From positions 248,001 to 312,000 of the forward strand of contig NZ_CAJVCE010000002.1 of the NCBI RefSeq assembly GCF_910594985.1: a DNA stretch of 64,000 nucleotides, given 5' to 3'. Below, piece by piece: positions 28,746 through 37,698 of the stretch. The stretch is from Paenibacillus allorhizosphaerae. Its GTDB lineage: Bacteria > Bacillota > Bacilli > Paenibacillales > NBRC-103111. The translations under genes and the position numbers were made by a program. The notes below the pieces were generated by a model that saw only the letters and a list, made by a program, of their open reading frames with translations, searched no databases and had not been told where the DNA came from. Within the stretch, counting starts at the first letter, position 1, and every line of letters begins with the position of its first letter.

Positions 28746-29516
28746 ATGCGTAAAATGGCCTACTTATCCGATATCGGACGCGTACGAAAAATTAACGAGG
28801 ACTGTCTCGCCGTTCAGGACAACCTGAACGGCCTCACCCTCGCGATCGTGGCGGATGGCATGGGCGGTCACCAGGCGGGGGATGTCGCAAGCGCGATGGC
28901 GGTGGAACTCATTCAGCAAGGACTGCAAAACTTGCATCAGGATGTGCCGGTGGAAGCGCGTCATGTGCTCATCAAAGAGACGCTGGAAAGCGCAAACGAG
29001 AAAATTTTCGAATTCGCTTCCGCACGGGAAAATTACCATGGCATGGGTACGACCGCGATTGCCGTTGCGGCAGACGATCATCATGCTGTGATCGGACATA
29101 TCGGCGACAGCCGTGTATATTGGATTCGGGGCAATCGGATCGACCAGGTGACCGAAGATCATTCTTTGGTTAACGAGCTGGTACGGAGCGGACAAATTTC
29201 GCGTGAGGAAGCGAATCATCATCCGCGCCGGAACGTGCTTACGCGCGCGCTCGGGACCGAGCCGACGATCGAAGTCGACGTACTGCAGGTCGATTGGCAG
29301 AATGGCGATTTGCTGCTGCTGTGCAGCGACGGATTAAGCAGCCGGGTGGAGCCGGGGCAGATCCTTCAGCTTGCTTCCGGCGACGGCGATCTCGATGTCA
29401 AAGTGCACAAGCTTGTGAACGAGGCGCTCGATGCCGGGGGAGACGACAATATTACCGTAATTCTCCTCGCTAACGGCGAAGTCGCTGCAGTACATAACGA
29501 TGGAGAAGTGGGGTGA
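28746..29516 (+). CDS. prpC: PP2C-family Ser/Thr phosphatase PrpC (Stp)
   Basis: A 256-residue metal-dependent phosphatase that reverses PrkC phosphorylation. Motifs: SDIGRVRKINEDC at the N-terminus, VADGMGGHQAGDVAS, GHIGDSRVYW, LCSDGLSSRV, GGDDNITVIL, together forming the di-metal site. AGGTGAG is about 8 bases before the ATG. It is followed after 4 bases by prkC, whose RBS overlaps the prpC end. Confidence 0.95.
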   Translation: MRKMAYLSDIGRVRKINEDCLAVQDNLNGLTLAIVADGMGGHQAGDVASAMAVELIQQGLQNLHQDVPVEARHVLIKETLESANEKIFEFASARENYHGMGTTAIAVAADDHHAVIGHIGDSRVYWIRGNRIDQVTEDHSLVNELVRSGQISREEANHHPRRNVLTRALGTEPTIEVDVLQVDWQNGDLLLLCSDGLSSRVEPGQILQLASGDGDLDVKVHKLVNEALDAGGDDNITVILLANGEVAAVHNDGEVG

Positions 29517-29520
29517 TGGC

Positions 29521-31731
29521 ATGATCGGAAAGCAGCTTGGAGGACGTTACGAAATTCTCGAGCGGGTCGGCGGCGGCGGAATGGCAATCGTTTACAAAGG
29601 ACTTGATATTTTATTGCATCGTCATATCGCCGTGAAAGTGCTGCGTCAGCAGTACGTACACGACGAAGAGTTCATCCACCGTTTTCGCCGCGAAGCGCAA
29701 GCCGCAGCCTCCTTATCTCATCCGAACGTGGTCAGCATCTATGACGTAGGCCAAGAGGACGACGTTCATTACATCGTCATGGAGTATGTGGAAGGAACGA
29801 CGCTCAACGAGCTCATCAAGGAAAAAGCGCCCCTTCAAGTGGAGGAGGCGATTCATATCGCGGGTCAAATATGCGATGCGCTCGATCATGCCCATCATAA
29901 TCAAATCATCCATCGAGACATTAAGCCTCATAACATATTGATCGGTAAAAACGGACGTGTGAAGGTGACGGATTTCGGGATCGCCCGCGCGGTCACTTCC
30001 TCGACCATAACGCAGACCGGTTCGGTTGTCGGATCGGTGCATTATTTTTCGCCGGAGCATGCCAAAGGCACGCCGACCGGGGAGCAGTCCGATCTGTATT
30101 CGCTCGGAATCGTCATGTATCAGATGCTGACCGGCAGACTTCCGTTTCTCGGCGAAAGCCCGATCAGCGTCGCGCTCAAGCATTTGCAAGAGGATGTGGA
30201 GGAGCCGCGCAAGGTCAATCCGCTCATTCCGCAAAGCGTAGAAAATATCATATTGCGTGCGATGCGTAAAAGCACCTCCGAGCGGTACCGTTCGGCCAAA
30301 GATATGCTGAACGACTTGGATACATGCCTTCTGCCGCACCGGCGCAACGAGCCGAAGTTGAACTTCGAGGACGAAGACGAGATGGACGAGGAGCGAACGC
30401 GCGTGATGCCGGCGCTGCGTCCGGGTCAATATACCGTTTCGGACGATGATGAGGAAGATGCGGATGAAATGCCCGTGGCGGTACCCTCCGGAAAAAAGAA
30501 GAGACGCTGGGTCAAGCCGCTTGTATGGTTTATTGTGCTGATGGCGCTGCTCGGCGGCATGTGGTACGCGGTTGGCTATGCCAAAAAAATGCTGGAAGTG
30601 CCGGAAACGTTGGTGCCTAACGTCGTCAACAAGCCGCTGGCCGAAGCGCAGCAGCTGCTTAAGGATGCGGGGCTGGAAAACGAAGTCGAGTACCAGCCGT
30701 CCAAAGATGTGGCGAAAGATATCGTCATCCGGCAGAATCAGGCAGACATCAAGGTGAAGCTTCCGAATAAAATCAAGCTGTACGTCAGCCAGGGCGTGGA
30801 GATGAAGAAGATGCCCGAGGTGACCAAGAAAAACGTCGCGGACGCCAAGCAGCAGCTGACGAATCTAGGAATCATTCCGGAAAATATAACCGTTGCTTCA
30901 GAAAATAGCGATGTCGATCCGGATACGGTCACGAAGCAGACGCCGAACGTGAATGAGGATATCGACCCGGCGACGGTAAAAGTGAGCTTGACGGTAAGCA
31001 AAGGGCCTGCAACCATTCCGATGCCGAATCTCCTCGGGAAAATGGAAGCGGAAGCGAAGAGCACGCTTGAGAAAAGCAATTTGAAACTGGCCAAAGAAGG
31101 CATTACCTTCGAAGCCAGCTATAAAGCGCCGAAAGGCCGGGTCATCAAGCAGTTTCCGTACGAACCGGACGAATTGGTAGCACCGGGCTCCGAAATTAAG
31201 CTGGTCATTAGTTCCGGCCTGCCGGAAGATGCGGGGCAAATGAAAGTCAGCGTACCGGTCACGCCGGCTAGAGAGGGCATTGCATCCACGGTCCGAATCA
31301 TTTTAAGCGATGCGGTAAGTGACAATAAGGAAGTCCAAAAGGTGTCCAATGTCATGAAGGCGGAAAGCGTCGATGTGAATCTGGTTGTCTCGCCCGACAA
31401 GAATGCAGTTATTACGGTCAAGGTCGACGAGAAAAATGCCGATTTGATTACCGTGACCTATCAAAATTATTTAGACCAAAAAGCCGGCAAGCCGTTCGTC
31501 GTCCCCTCCAAGCCTTCCACTACAAGCACCGGGTCGCAGGGAACGGGTAACGGCTCGCAGCCTGCAAGCGGCACGCCGACTCCGCCTGCCGGGGGAACGA
31601 CGCCTCCCGCCGGAGGTACGGCGAATAAGCCTGTCAATGCGCCGGTGAACGGCGGTACGGGGTCAACCAATTCAACCAATCCGCCGAGCGGTTCAACCGG
31701 CAACACGACAAACACAGGAGGCCGAAACTGA
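29521..31731 (+). CDS. prkC: Membrane Ser/Thr protein kinase PrkC with PASTA domains
   Basis: A 736-residue kinase sensing muropeptides or lipid II. Cytosolic kinase (1-~265): glycine loop GGGGMAIVY, VAIK-type Lys in HIAVKVLR, HRDIKPHN, DFGIA. A charged acidic linker (~285-325) precedes one TM helix (~330-353). Outside are three PASTA repeats (about 358-565), then an extra ~165 residues ending in a Thr/Ser/Pro/Gly-rich tail. The tail is longer than in B. subtilis PrkC and likely spans or attaches to the wall. The start at 29521 has GGGGTGATGG upstream. In Bacillus PrkC affects germination, biofilm and translation GTPases. Confidence 0.94.
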   Translation: MIGKQLGGRYEILERVGGGGMAIVYKGLDILLHRHIAVKVLRQQYVHDEEFIHRFRREAQAAASLSHPNVVSIYDVGQEDDVHYIVMEYVEGTTLNELIKEKAPLQVEEAIHIAGQICDALDHAHHNQIIHRDIKPHNILIGKNGRVKVTDFGIARAVTSSTITQTGSVVGSVHYFSPEHAKGTPTGEQSDLYSLGIVMYQMLTGRLPFLGESPISVALKHLQEDVEEPRKVNPLIPQSVENIILRAMRKSTSERYRSAKDMLNDLDTCLLPHRRNEPKLNFEDEDEMDEERTRVMPALRPGQYTVSDDDEEDADEMPVAVPSGKKKRRWVKPLVWFIVLMALLGGMWYAVGYAKKMLEVPETLVPNVVNKPLAEAQQLLKDAGLENEVEYQPSKDVAKDIVIRQNQADIKVKLPNKIKLYVSQGVEMKKMPEVTKKNVADAKQQLTNLGIIPENITVASENSDVDPDTVTKQTPNVNEDIDPATVKVSLTVSKGPATIPMPNLLGKMEAEAKSTLEKSNLKLAKEGITFEASYKAPKGRVIKQFPYEPDELVAPGSEIKLVISSGLPEDAGQMKVSVPVTPAREGIASTVRIILSDAVSDNKEVQKVSNVMKAESVDVNLVVSPDKNAVITVKVDEKNADLITVTYQNYLDQKAGKPFVVPSKPSTTSTGSQGTGNGSQPASGTPTPPAGGTTPPAGGTANKPVNAPVNGGTGSTNSTNPPSGSTGNTTNTGGRN

Positions 31732-31734
31732 TCC

Positions 31735-32658
31735 ATGCCAATGGGGTTAATCGTTAAGGCGTTAAGCGGATATTACTATGTCATGCCCGATGCGGCTGAA
31801 GACAGCAATCCGATTCAGTGCCGGGCCAGGGGGATCTTCAAAAAAAGGGGAATCTCCCCTTTGGTCGGCGATCGGGTGCGGTTCTCGCTGACGGAAAACG
31901 GGGAAGGTACGGTGGACGAAATATTGCCGCGTTCTTCCGAGCTGGTTCGCCCGCCTGTAGCGAACGTGGATCTGGTCGTCCTTGTCTTTTCCATTGACGA
32001 GCCGCAGCTCAATTTGCCGCTGCTCGATAAATTTCTCGTTCATACCGAAAGCGCCGGTCTGGATGCACATATTTGCTTAACGAAGCAAGATTTGGCTGCC
32101 GGCAATCCCGAAGTACAAGACGTTGAAGCCGGCGTGCATATGAGTTTGACGGATGTCATTCGCTTGTATGAATCGATCGGCTACAGCGTGTCCTTAACAA
32201 GCGCCAAAGAGGAGATTGGCGTCGATGTGGTGCTGGATCGTCTGGCCGGCTGCATCAGCGTCTTCGCCGGGCAATCCGGCGTCGGAAAGTCCTCCTTGCT
32301 CAATGCAATGGTTCCCGGCCTGAGCCTGGAAACGAACCAAATCAGCATGAAGCTTGGCCGCGGCAAGCATACGACGCGCCATGTGGAGCTCATCCGGCTG
32401 AACAACGGGGGGATCGTGGCCGATACCCCCGGCTTCAGCTCGCTTGATTTTTTACAAGTGGATGCGGAGGGACTTGGCAGCTGCTTCCGGGAATTCGCCG
32501 AGTACGCGCAGCAATGCCGCTTTCGCGGCTGTCTCCATCAACACGAGCCCGGCTGCAAAGTGCAGGAGGCCAAGGAGAACGGGGACATTGCCGCTTCGCG
32601 ATACGAGCATTACTTGCATTTTCTATCGGAAATCAAAGACAAGAAAAGGAGGTACTAA
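31735..32658 (+). CDS. rsgA: Ribosome small subunit-dependent GTPase A
   Basis: A 307-residue circularly permuted GTPase for late 30S maturation (YloQ/CpgA). OB fold first, then G4 LTKQDL, G1 [10 protein letters not shown]3 DTPGFSS, and a C-terminal zinc domain [14 protein letters not shown]. In B. subtilis CpgA is a PrkC substrate, consistent with the gene order. AGGAGG lies 13 bases before the ATG, slightly long; the in-frame ATG at 31741 is further away. Confidence 0.94.
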   Translation: MPMGLIVKALSGYYYVMPDAAEDSNPIQCRARGIFKKRGISPLVGDRVRFSLTENGEGTVDEILPRSSELVRPPVANVDLVVLVFSIDEPQLNLPLLDKFLVHTESAGLDAHICLTKQDLAAGNPEVQDVEAGVHMSLTDVIRLYESIGYSVSLTSAKEEIGVDVVLDRLAGCISVFAGQSGVGKSSLLNAMVPGLSLETNQISMKLGRGKHTTRHVELIRLNNGGIVADTPGFSSLDFLQVDAEGLGSCFREFAEYAQQCRFRGCLHQHEPGCKVQEAKENGDIAASRYEHYLHFLSEIKDKKRRY

Positions 32659-32659
32659 C

Positions 32660-33319
32660 ATGCTCCGAATCGCTCCTTCCATCCTATCCGCCGACTTTTC
32701 CATGTTGGGGCAAGAAATCGCCGACGTGGAGCGCGGCGGGGCGGACTGGGTTCACGTCGATGTTATGGACGGTCATTTCGTTCCTAACATTACGATCGGA
32801 CCGCTCGTCGTGGAGTCGATCCGGCCAAGGACGAAGCTGCCGCTCGACGTTCATCTCATGATCGAGCAGCCGGATCGGTACATCTCCGATTTCGCCAAAG
32901 CCGGAGCGGATCTCATTTCCGTTCATGCGGAGGCATGCGTACATTTGCATCGTACGCTTCATTATATTAAAGATCAGGGCATAAAAGCCGGCGTCGTGCT
33001 GAATCCGGCTACGCCGCTTTCCGCCATCGAGCACGTCATGGACGAGACGCTCGATCTGGTCCTGCTCATGACCGTGAATCCGGGCTTTGGCGGACAAACG
33101 TTCATTCCTGGCATGCTGCCCAAAATTACGGCGCTGCGGCATCAATTGAACGATCGCGGCCTTCGTCATGTCGATATCGAAGTCGATGGCGGCATTAACG
33201 CGGTCACTGCACCGCAAGTGATAGCGGCCGGCGCGAATGTGCTCGTTGCCGGCAACGCGGTGTTTAACCAACCGGACCGCGCTGCGGCGATCGCCAGCCT
33301 AAAGGGCGAGAGGAGCTAG
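32660..33319 (+). CDS. rpe: Ribulose-phosphate 3-epimerase
   Basis: A 219-residue TIM barrel of the pentose phosphate pathway. Motifs: [21 protein letters not shown] with a metal-binding Asp and His, [11 protein letters not shown] and EVDGGI. AAAGGAGG is ideally placed before the ATG at 32660; the longer frame from 32444 is a shadow of rsgA. Confidence 0.95.
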   Translation: MLRIAPSILSADFSMLGQEIADVERGGADWVHVDVMDGHFVPNITIGPLVVESIRPRTKLPLDVHLMIEQPDRYISDFAKAGADLISVHAEACVHLHRTLHYIKDQGIKAGVVLNPATPLSAIEHVMDETLDLVLLMTVNPGFGGQTFIPGMLPKITALRHQLNDRGLRHVDIEVDGGINAVTAPQVIAAGANVLVAGNAVFNQPDRAAAIASLKGERS

Positions 33320-33325
33320 CAGCGA

Positions 33326-33577
33326 ATGCGGACATGGACGGTCATCGGCTACAGCGTGATCTGTGCGGCATTGCTCCTGCTATTTTCGCAAATTCAAGAT
33401 CTGTTGAAGTACGTTTTTTCGCTTGGAGCATTGTACCTGGGCATTTATTTTTTCAGGCGGCACGAGTCGCGCGGGATGCGAATTGCTTTCGTCGCAACGA
33501 CCGTTGTGCTCTATTTCATATTTACCGTAATGTATGCGATGTATCTTTTCGTCAAACAGCACCCGTCGGGTGCCTGA
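33326..33577 (+). CDS. Small integral membrane protein, unknown
   Basis: 83 residues with about three hydrophobic helices (residues ~5-21, ~28-43, ~51-74) separated by short charged loops (RRHESRG). No family recognised. GAGGAG precedes the ATG, and it starts 6 bases after rpe and ends before a terminator, so it is the last gene of the operon. B. subtilis has thiN/yloS in this position; no similarity to that is seen. Confidence 0.7.
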   Translation: MRTWTVIGYSVICAALLLLFSQIQDLLKYVFSLGALYLGIYFFRRHESRGMRIAFVATTVVLYFIFTVMYAMYLFVKQHPSGA

Positions 33578-33585
33578 CGCCGAGG

Positions 33586-33617
33586 AGACTGCCGGATGAC
33601 CCGGCGGTCTTTTTTTC
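33586..33617 (+). terminator. Terminator of the rpe operon
   Basis: AGACTGCCGG (33586-33595), ATGA loop, CCCGGCGGTCT (33600-33610), T7. Confidence 0.9.
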
Positions 33618-33638
33618 ATGATCGGATAGGATAGGCAG

Positions 33639-33667
33639 GAATATTGACCCGCCGGCGTACATACATT
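33639..33667 (+). promoter_or_regulatory. Candidate sigma-E promoter for spoVM
   Basis: GAATATT (33639-33645), a 14-bp spacer and CATACATT (33660-33667) fit the sporulation sigma-E consensus (xxATATT, 13-15, CATACAnT). The predicted start would give a ~210-nt leader before spoVM. Confidence 0.6.
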
Positions 33668-33883
33668 GTAACAACGATTTGGAAAACCCATGAGCATACT
33701 GCGGTTTTCGTCCAGCGATCATACATTTTCATGTTTATTGGTTGCCGGAAGCACATAGCGGCACGTTTTTGGCAGAAGCGGAATACAATGAACTATGCGG
33801 TAACGAAACAGGTTTTGCTGTAAGGCTTACGCTGTCAGGGAGGGTTATGCTTTAGGGCAGGACCGGAAGGAGGAGGACTACGA

Positions 33884-33964
33884 ATGAAATTTTACACGAT
33901 CAAGCTTCCGAAATTTTTGGGTGGTTTTGTCAAGGCGGTACTTAATACATTCAGTAAAAACTGA
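33884..33964 (+). CDS. spoVM: Stage V sporulation protein M (26-residue spore coat anchor)
   Basis: A 26-codon gene encoding MKFYTIKLPKFLGG followed by a short amphipathic helix FVKAVLNTFSKN. It closely follows B. subtilis SpoVM, the curved-membrane sensor that anchors SpoIVA and the coat on the forespore; the N-terminal 14 residues match what I recall of that protein exactly. AAGGAGGAGG lies about 8 bases before the ATG. It sits between the rpe operon and convergent rpmB, as in Bacillus (rpe, spoVM, rpmB). A sigma-E-like promoter lies 217 bases upstream. Confidence 0.96.
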   Translation: MKFYTIKLPKFLGGFVKAVLNTFSKN

Positions 33965-34041
33965 AGGTACGCGAATTCATACTTATACTGCCTTACAGGC
34001 CGAGCGTCCTAAAACTCAGGCTGCGCTGGCAGCGATAAACT

Positions 34042-34070
34042 AAAAAAAGCACCTGGATCAGGTGCTTTTT
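34042..34070. terminator. Bidirectional terminator between spoVM and rpmB
   Basis: A run of A, AGCACCTG, GAT loop, CAGGTGCT and a run of T. Confidence 0.9.
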
Positions 34071-34096
34071 GTCTGCGATCGCGGGTATAATCCCGA

Positions 34097-34285
34097 TTAT
34101 ACGCGAGTTACTTTGCCGGATTTCAGCGCTCTTGTGCTAACCCAGACACGTTTCGGCTTACCGTCCACCAGAATGCGGACTTTTTGCACGTTTACACCCC
34201 AGGTGCGCTTCGCTTTGTTGTTAGCGTGCGATACATGGTTGCCGGTACCCGGTCCTTTACCAGTAATAAAACATTTGCGGGACAT
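34097..34285 (-). CDS. rpmB: 50S ribosomal protein L28
   Basis: 62 residues, [20 protein letters not shown], then [13 protein letters not shown] and [12 protein letters not shown] near the C-terminus, the standard L28 layout. There is only one Cys, so this is the zinc-independent (C-minus) form. AAGGAGGTG precedes the start on the minus strand. The gene has its own promoter at 34386-34415 and a ~95-base leader. Confidence 0.96.
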   Translation of the reverse strand: MSRKCFITGKGPGTGNHVSHANNKAKRTWGVNVQKVRILVDGKPKRVWVSTRALKSGKVTRV

Positions 34286-34385
34286 TGTTACACCTCCTTA
34301 AAAAGCTCCGAAGACCCTTAAGTCCTTAAAGCGGTTCATGCGTTATCTTTCGTAAGGCGCTAGGCTTTTAAAAACACACTTAATT

Positions 34386-34415
34386 ATCATATCACAGCTG
34401 ATTTGACCCCGTCAA
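34386..34415 (-). promoter_or_regulatory. Sigma-A promoter of rpmB
   Basis: On the minus strand TTGACG (34415-34410), 18-bp spacer, TATGAT (34391-34386). Confidence 0.72.
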
Positions 34416-34528
34416 CGCAGAAGCCCGATTTTAAGCCAAGTTTTGGGTCATTTTATTTATTTCTTATTTTATATATAGTACAATGAGTAATAGTCCATCC
34501 TAATCAATATCGAAGGAGCTGTATGGAG

Positions 34529-34891
34529 ATGGCTATTGAACTGTCCACGGAATATGGCAAAGTGTATGTTGCGGATGAAGTGATTTCCGTTCTTGCCGGG
34601 TCTGCGGCTTTAGATTGCTACGGACTGGTGGGAATGGCCTCGCGCAACCAATGGAAGGACGGAATCGCGGAGCTGCTGCGACGAGATAATTTGAGCCGCG
34701 GCGTCGAGGTGCATCGGGATGAGCACGGCGTGCTGACCATCGATTTATATATTGTCGTAAGCTACGGAACGAAAATTTCCGTCGTAGCGCATAATGTGCA
34801 GACGAAGGTGAAGTATGCGCTGAAAGATGTCGCCGGATTACTGGTGGACGATGTCAATATTTTCGTTCAAGGGGTTAGAATTGTCCAATAA
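34529..34891 (+). CDS. yloU: Asp23/Gls24 family envelope stress protein (YloU)
   Basis: A 120-residue Asp23 family protein, with LSTEYGKVYVADEVIS, LDCYGLVGMASRNQWKDG and a VNIFVQGVRI end. Gls24/Asp23 proteins sit near the membrane and relate to envelope stress; YloU itself is uncharacterised but always accompanies fakA. The ATG at 34529 has AAGGAG 10 bases upstream and gives the family's N-terminus; an ATG two codons earlier (34523) is only 4 bases from the RBS. Confidence 0.9.
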   Translation: MAIELSTEYGKVYVADEVISVLAGSAALDCYGLVGMASRNQWKDGIAELLRRDNLSRGVEVHRDEHGVLTIDLYIVVSYGTKISVVAHNVQTKVKYALKDVAGLLVDDVNIFVQGVRIVQ

Positions 34892-34982
34892 TGCAGAGCA
34901 TTCAGCATGGTAAGCAGCGGGTTGGCCGAATCGGGTGCACCGAAGACGGACACGGTTTATTGCAGGAAGGGGAATGGTTTTT

Positions 34983-36758
34983 TTGAGTAAGCGCTTAAAT
35001 GAGATTAACGGTCATGATTTTATACGGATGGTGGAAGCCGGTGCCCACGTACTCAAGACGAACGTGGATAAAGTGAACGCGCTTAACGTGTTTCCGGTGC
35101 CGGATGGCGACACCGGAACGAATATGAATCTGACGCTAACCTCGGGTGTGGAGGAGCTGCGGCGCAGACCTTCGGACCATTTGGGCAAGGCGGCCGAAGC
35201 ACTGGCGAAAGGATTGCTGATGGGCGCGCGGGGAAACTCAGGCGTCATTTTATCGCAGCTGTTCCGCGGGTTTTCGAAAGCGGTGAGCGACTTGGCATCG
35301 GCCGATGCGGTACAGTTTGCCGCTGCTTTCCAAAACGGCGTGGATATGGCTTATAAAGCTGTCGTCAAGCCCGTTGAAGGAACCATCCTTACAGTTGCGC
35401 GGGAAGCGGCCAAACAGGGCACGGTATCGGCCAAGCGGCATCACAGCATTGAAGCGGTGATGGCAGATTTGGTCAAGCAGGCGAAAGAAACGTTAGCTAA
35501 AACGCAGGACATGCTACCGGTTCTGAAGCAGGTCGGCGTTGTGGATTCCGGCGGACAAGGACTTGTATACATTTACGAAGGGTTCATATCCATACTGGAA
35601 ACGCTGGAGGAGAAGACCCCATCGGAACCGCTGCCTTATTCCGCATTCGACGCGATCGAGCCGTTTGAAGAGCAGGATGCGCGGGTAGCGCCGGATATCC
35701 ATAGAGGCAGCGGCGCCCATGTGCAACCGCATCCAACAAGCGCTCAGTCGAAGCTGGCCACCGAAGACATCGTATTCGGGTACTGTACCGAATTCATGGT
35801 GACATTAAACGCACAAAAAACCGCAAGCCGCGCATTTGAAGAAAGCCGGTTCCGGCACGAGCTGTCCGAACACGGCGATTCCCTTCTTGTGGTGGCCGAC
35901 GATGATCTGGTCAAGGTGCACATTCATGCCGAATTTCCAGGCACTGTAATGAATTTGGCCCAAAAATACGGCGATTTGAGCCGCATCAAGATCGAAAACA
36001 TGCGAGATCAGCATACGCATTTGCTGATGGAGGAAGCTGGATTATCTACGAGTGCGGAAAAAGGAAATCCTGCTGCCGCTCCGTCTCCGGCACATGGTAA
36101 ACCGTACGGCTTTGTCGCGGTATCGGTAGGCGAAGGGATCAGCGGTATATTTCGGAGCCTAGGCGTCGACCAAGTGCTGTACGGCGGCCAAACGATGAAT
36201 CCGAGCACGGAGGATATCGTGAAAGCGATTTTGGACGTCGATGCAAGGACGGTCTTTGTTTTGCCGAATAATTCGAATATTATACTGGCCGCTCAACAAG
36301 CGGTAGAGCTAGTGGAAGATAAGCAGGTCATAGTCATTCCGAGCAAATCGATTCCGCAAGGCATCGCCGCCGTGCTCGCTTTTCAGGAAGCGGCCGCTCC
36401 CGACGAAAATGCGGAGGAGATGCAGCAGGCGCTGCAATACGTACAAGCGGGGCAAGTCACATATGCCGTGCGCGATACGCAAATGGACGGCATCGATATT
36501 AAACAAGGCGACTATATCGGTATTCATAACAATAAAATCGTATCCGCCGACCCGGACATTATCGTTTCCTGCAAACAATTAATCGCAAGTTTGCTTGGAA
36601 GCGGAGCGGAGATCGTCACGCTGTATACCGGTGCGGATGCGGATGCACACCAGACGGAACATCTGGTCGATTATATCAGAGATCAATTCGCGGAAGTTGA
36701 AGTCGAAGTGCACGAAGGCGGGCAGCCGCTCTATTATTATATTATTTCAGCGGAATGA
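34983..36758 (+). CDS. fakA: Fatty acid kinase subunit FakA (DAK2 domain, YloV)
   Basis: A ~591-residue ATP-binding kinase subunit that phosphorylates fatty acids held by FakB. The N-terminal DAK2 domain starts INGHDFIRMVEAGA and has FPVPDGDTGTNMN, whose Asp bind Mg, and GARGNSGVILSQ. A central region and a DegV-like C-terminal domain follow. The TTG at 34983 is preferred (GGAAGGGG 10 bases upstream); the alternative ATG at 34974 is only 1-3 bases from that RBS. A DegV/FakB-type gene follows, making a complete acyl-phosphate module. Confidence 0.93.
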   Translation: MSKRLNEINGHDFIRMVEAGAHVLKTNVDKVNALNVFPVPDGDTGTNMNLTLTSGVEELRRRPSDHLGKAAEALAKGLLMGARGNSGVILSQLFRGFSKAVSDLASADAVQFAAAFQNGVDMAYKAVVKPVEGTILTVAREAAKQGTVSAKRHHSIEAVMADLVKQAKETLAKTQDMLPVLKQVGVVDSGGQGLVYIYEGFISILETLEEKTPSEPLPYSAFDAIEPFEEQDARVAPDIHRGSGAHVQPHPTSAQSKLATEDIVFGYCTEFMVTLNAQKTASRAFEESRFRHELSEHGDSLLVVADDDLVKVHIHAEFPGTVMNLAQKYGDLSRIKIENMRDQHTHLLMEEAGLSTSAEKGNPAAAPSPAHGKPYGFVAVSVGEGISGIFRSLGVDQVLYGGQTMNPSTEDIVKAILDVDARTVFVLPNNSNIILAAQQAVELVEDKQVIVIPSKSIPQGIAAVLAFQEAAAPDENAEEMQQALQYVQAGQVTYAVRDTQMDGIDIKQGDYIGIHNNKIVSADPDIIVSCKQLIASLLGSGAEIVTLYTGADADAHQTEHLVDYIRDQFAEVEVEVHEGGQPLYYYIISAE

Positions 36759-36840
36759 CCGGCGGTTCCGAATCTTCTTTGCCAAGCGAATCAAAATAGA
36801 TGAGAAAACATGCTGATGTTGATTAAACGGGGTGAACCTA

Positions 36841-37698
36841 TTGAGTCAGGTTCGAATTGTAACGGACAGTACGGCGGATATTCCGCAGGAGCTAAGAGAG
36901 AAATACGGCATCGAGATGGTGCCGCTCAAAGTGATTTTCGGTTCGGAGTCTTATCGCGACGGGGTCGATATGGGGCCGGACGAATTTTATGCAAAGCTGG
37001 TCGCATCGAATGTGCTGCCGACGACGTCGCAGCCTTCGCCTGTAGACTTTTTGGATACATTCAAGAAGCTGGCGGAAGCCGGCGACGGGCCGGTCATTTC
37101 GCTGCAGCTTTCTTCAGCAGTGAGCGGCACGTATCAGTCCGCGCTGCTTGCCAAGACGATGATCGACGATCTGGACGTAACGGTGGTGGATTCGAAGTCC
37201 GCGTCATACGGGATCGGACTGATTGCCGTTGAGGCGGCGCAAGCGGCAAGGCAAGGAAAGAGCAAAGAAGAAATTTTGGCGCTCATCGCTCAATTACGCA
37301 AAGAAATGCGCCTCTATTTCCTTGTCGATACGCTGGAATATTTGCAAAAAGGCGGGAGAATCGGCAAAGCGGCAGCGCTTGTCGGTTCCCTGCTCAATAT
37401 TAAGCCGATTCTCTCGCTGAGCGATGAAGGCGAAGTCTATTCGGTAGAAAAGGTGCGCGGGCAAAAGAAAGCGATGAACCGGATTCTCGAGCTTTTGAAA
37501 CAGGATTTGTCCGGGCGGCCGATTCAACTGAGCATCGCCTATACGACGGGACGGGAGACGGCGGATGAGCTGTGCTCACTCATCAGCGAGCACTTTGAGG
37601 TGGTCAGCGTGCATTATACGCACATTGGACCTGTGATCGGGACGCACGTCGGTCCCGGCACCGTAGCGGCATTTGCGGCGCCGGCTTCCAGACCATGA
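36841..37698 (+). CDS. DegV family fatty-acid-binding protein (FakB-type)
   Basis: A 285-residue DegV protein. VRIVTDSTADIP at the start, TTSQPSP, SLQLSSAVSGTYQSA with the Ser/Thr that contact the carboxylate, and an ending HIGPVIGTHVGPGTVA are all family marks. DegV/FakB proteins carry one fatty acid for FakA. The TTG at 36841 has GGGGTGA 5 bases upstream; a GTG at 36832 lies inside the RBS. It overlaps recG by 4 bases. Confidence 0.9.
   Translation: MSQVRIVTDSTADIPQELREKYGIEMVPLKVIFGSESYRDGVDMGPDEFYAKLVASNVLPTTSQPSPVDFLDTFKKLAEAGDGPVISLQLSSAVSGTYQSALLAKTMIDDLDVTVVDSKSASYGIGLIAVEAAQAARQGKSKEEILALIAQLRKEMRLYFLVDTLEYLQKGGRIGKAAALVGSLLNIKPILSLSDEGEVYSVEKVRGQKKAMNRILELLKQDLSGRPIQLSIAYTTGRETADELCSLISEHFEVVSVHYTHIGPVIGTHVGPGTVAAFAAPASRP

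Larger units (their letters stand above)
33578..33883. other. 306-bp region before spoVM
   Basis: Holds the operon terminator (33586-33617) and a sigma-E-like promoter (33639-33667). About 200 bases of leader before spoVM contain no ORF with an RBS. A second CATACATT (33720-33727) lacks a -35 element. Confidence 0.6.

Noticed and set aside
33720..33727. Second CATACATT as another sigma-E -10 before spoVM
   Set aside because: No ATATT-like -35 at 13-15 bp upstream.
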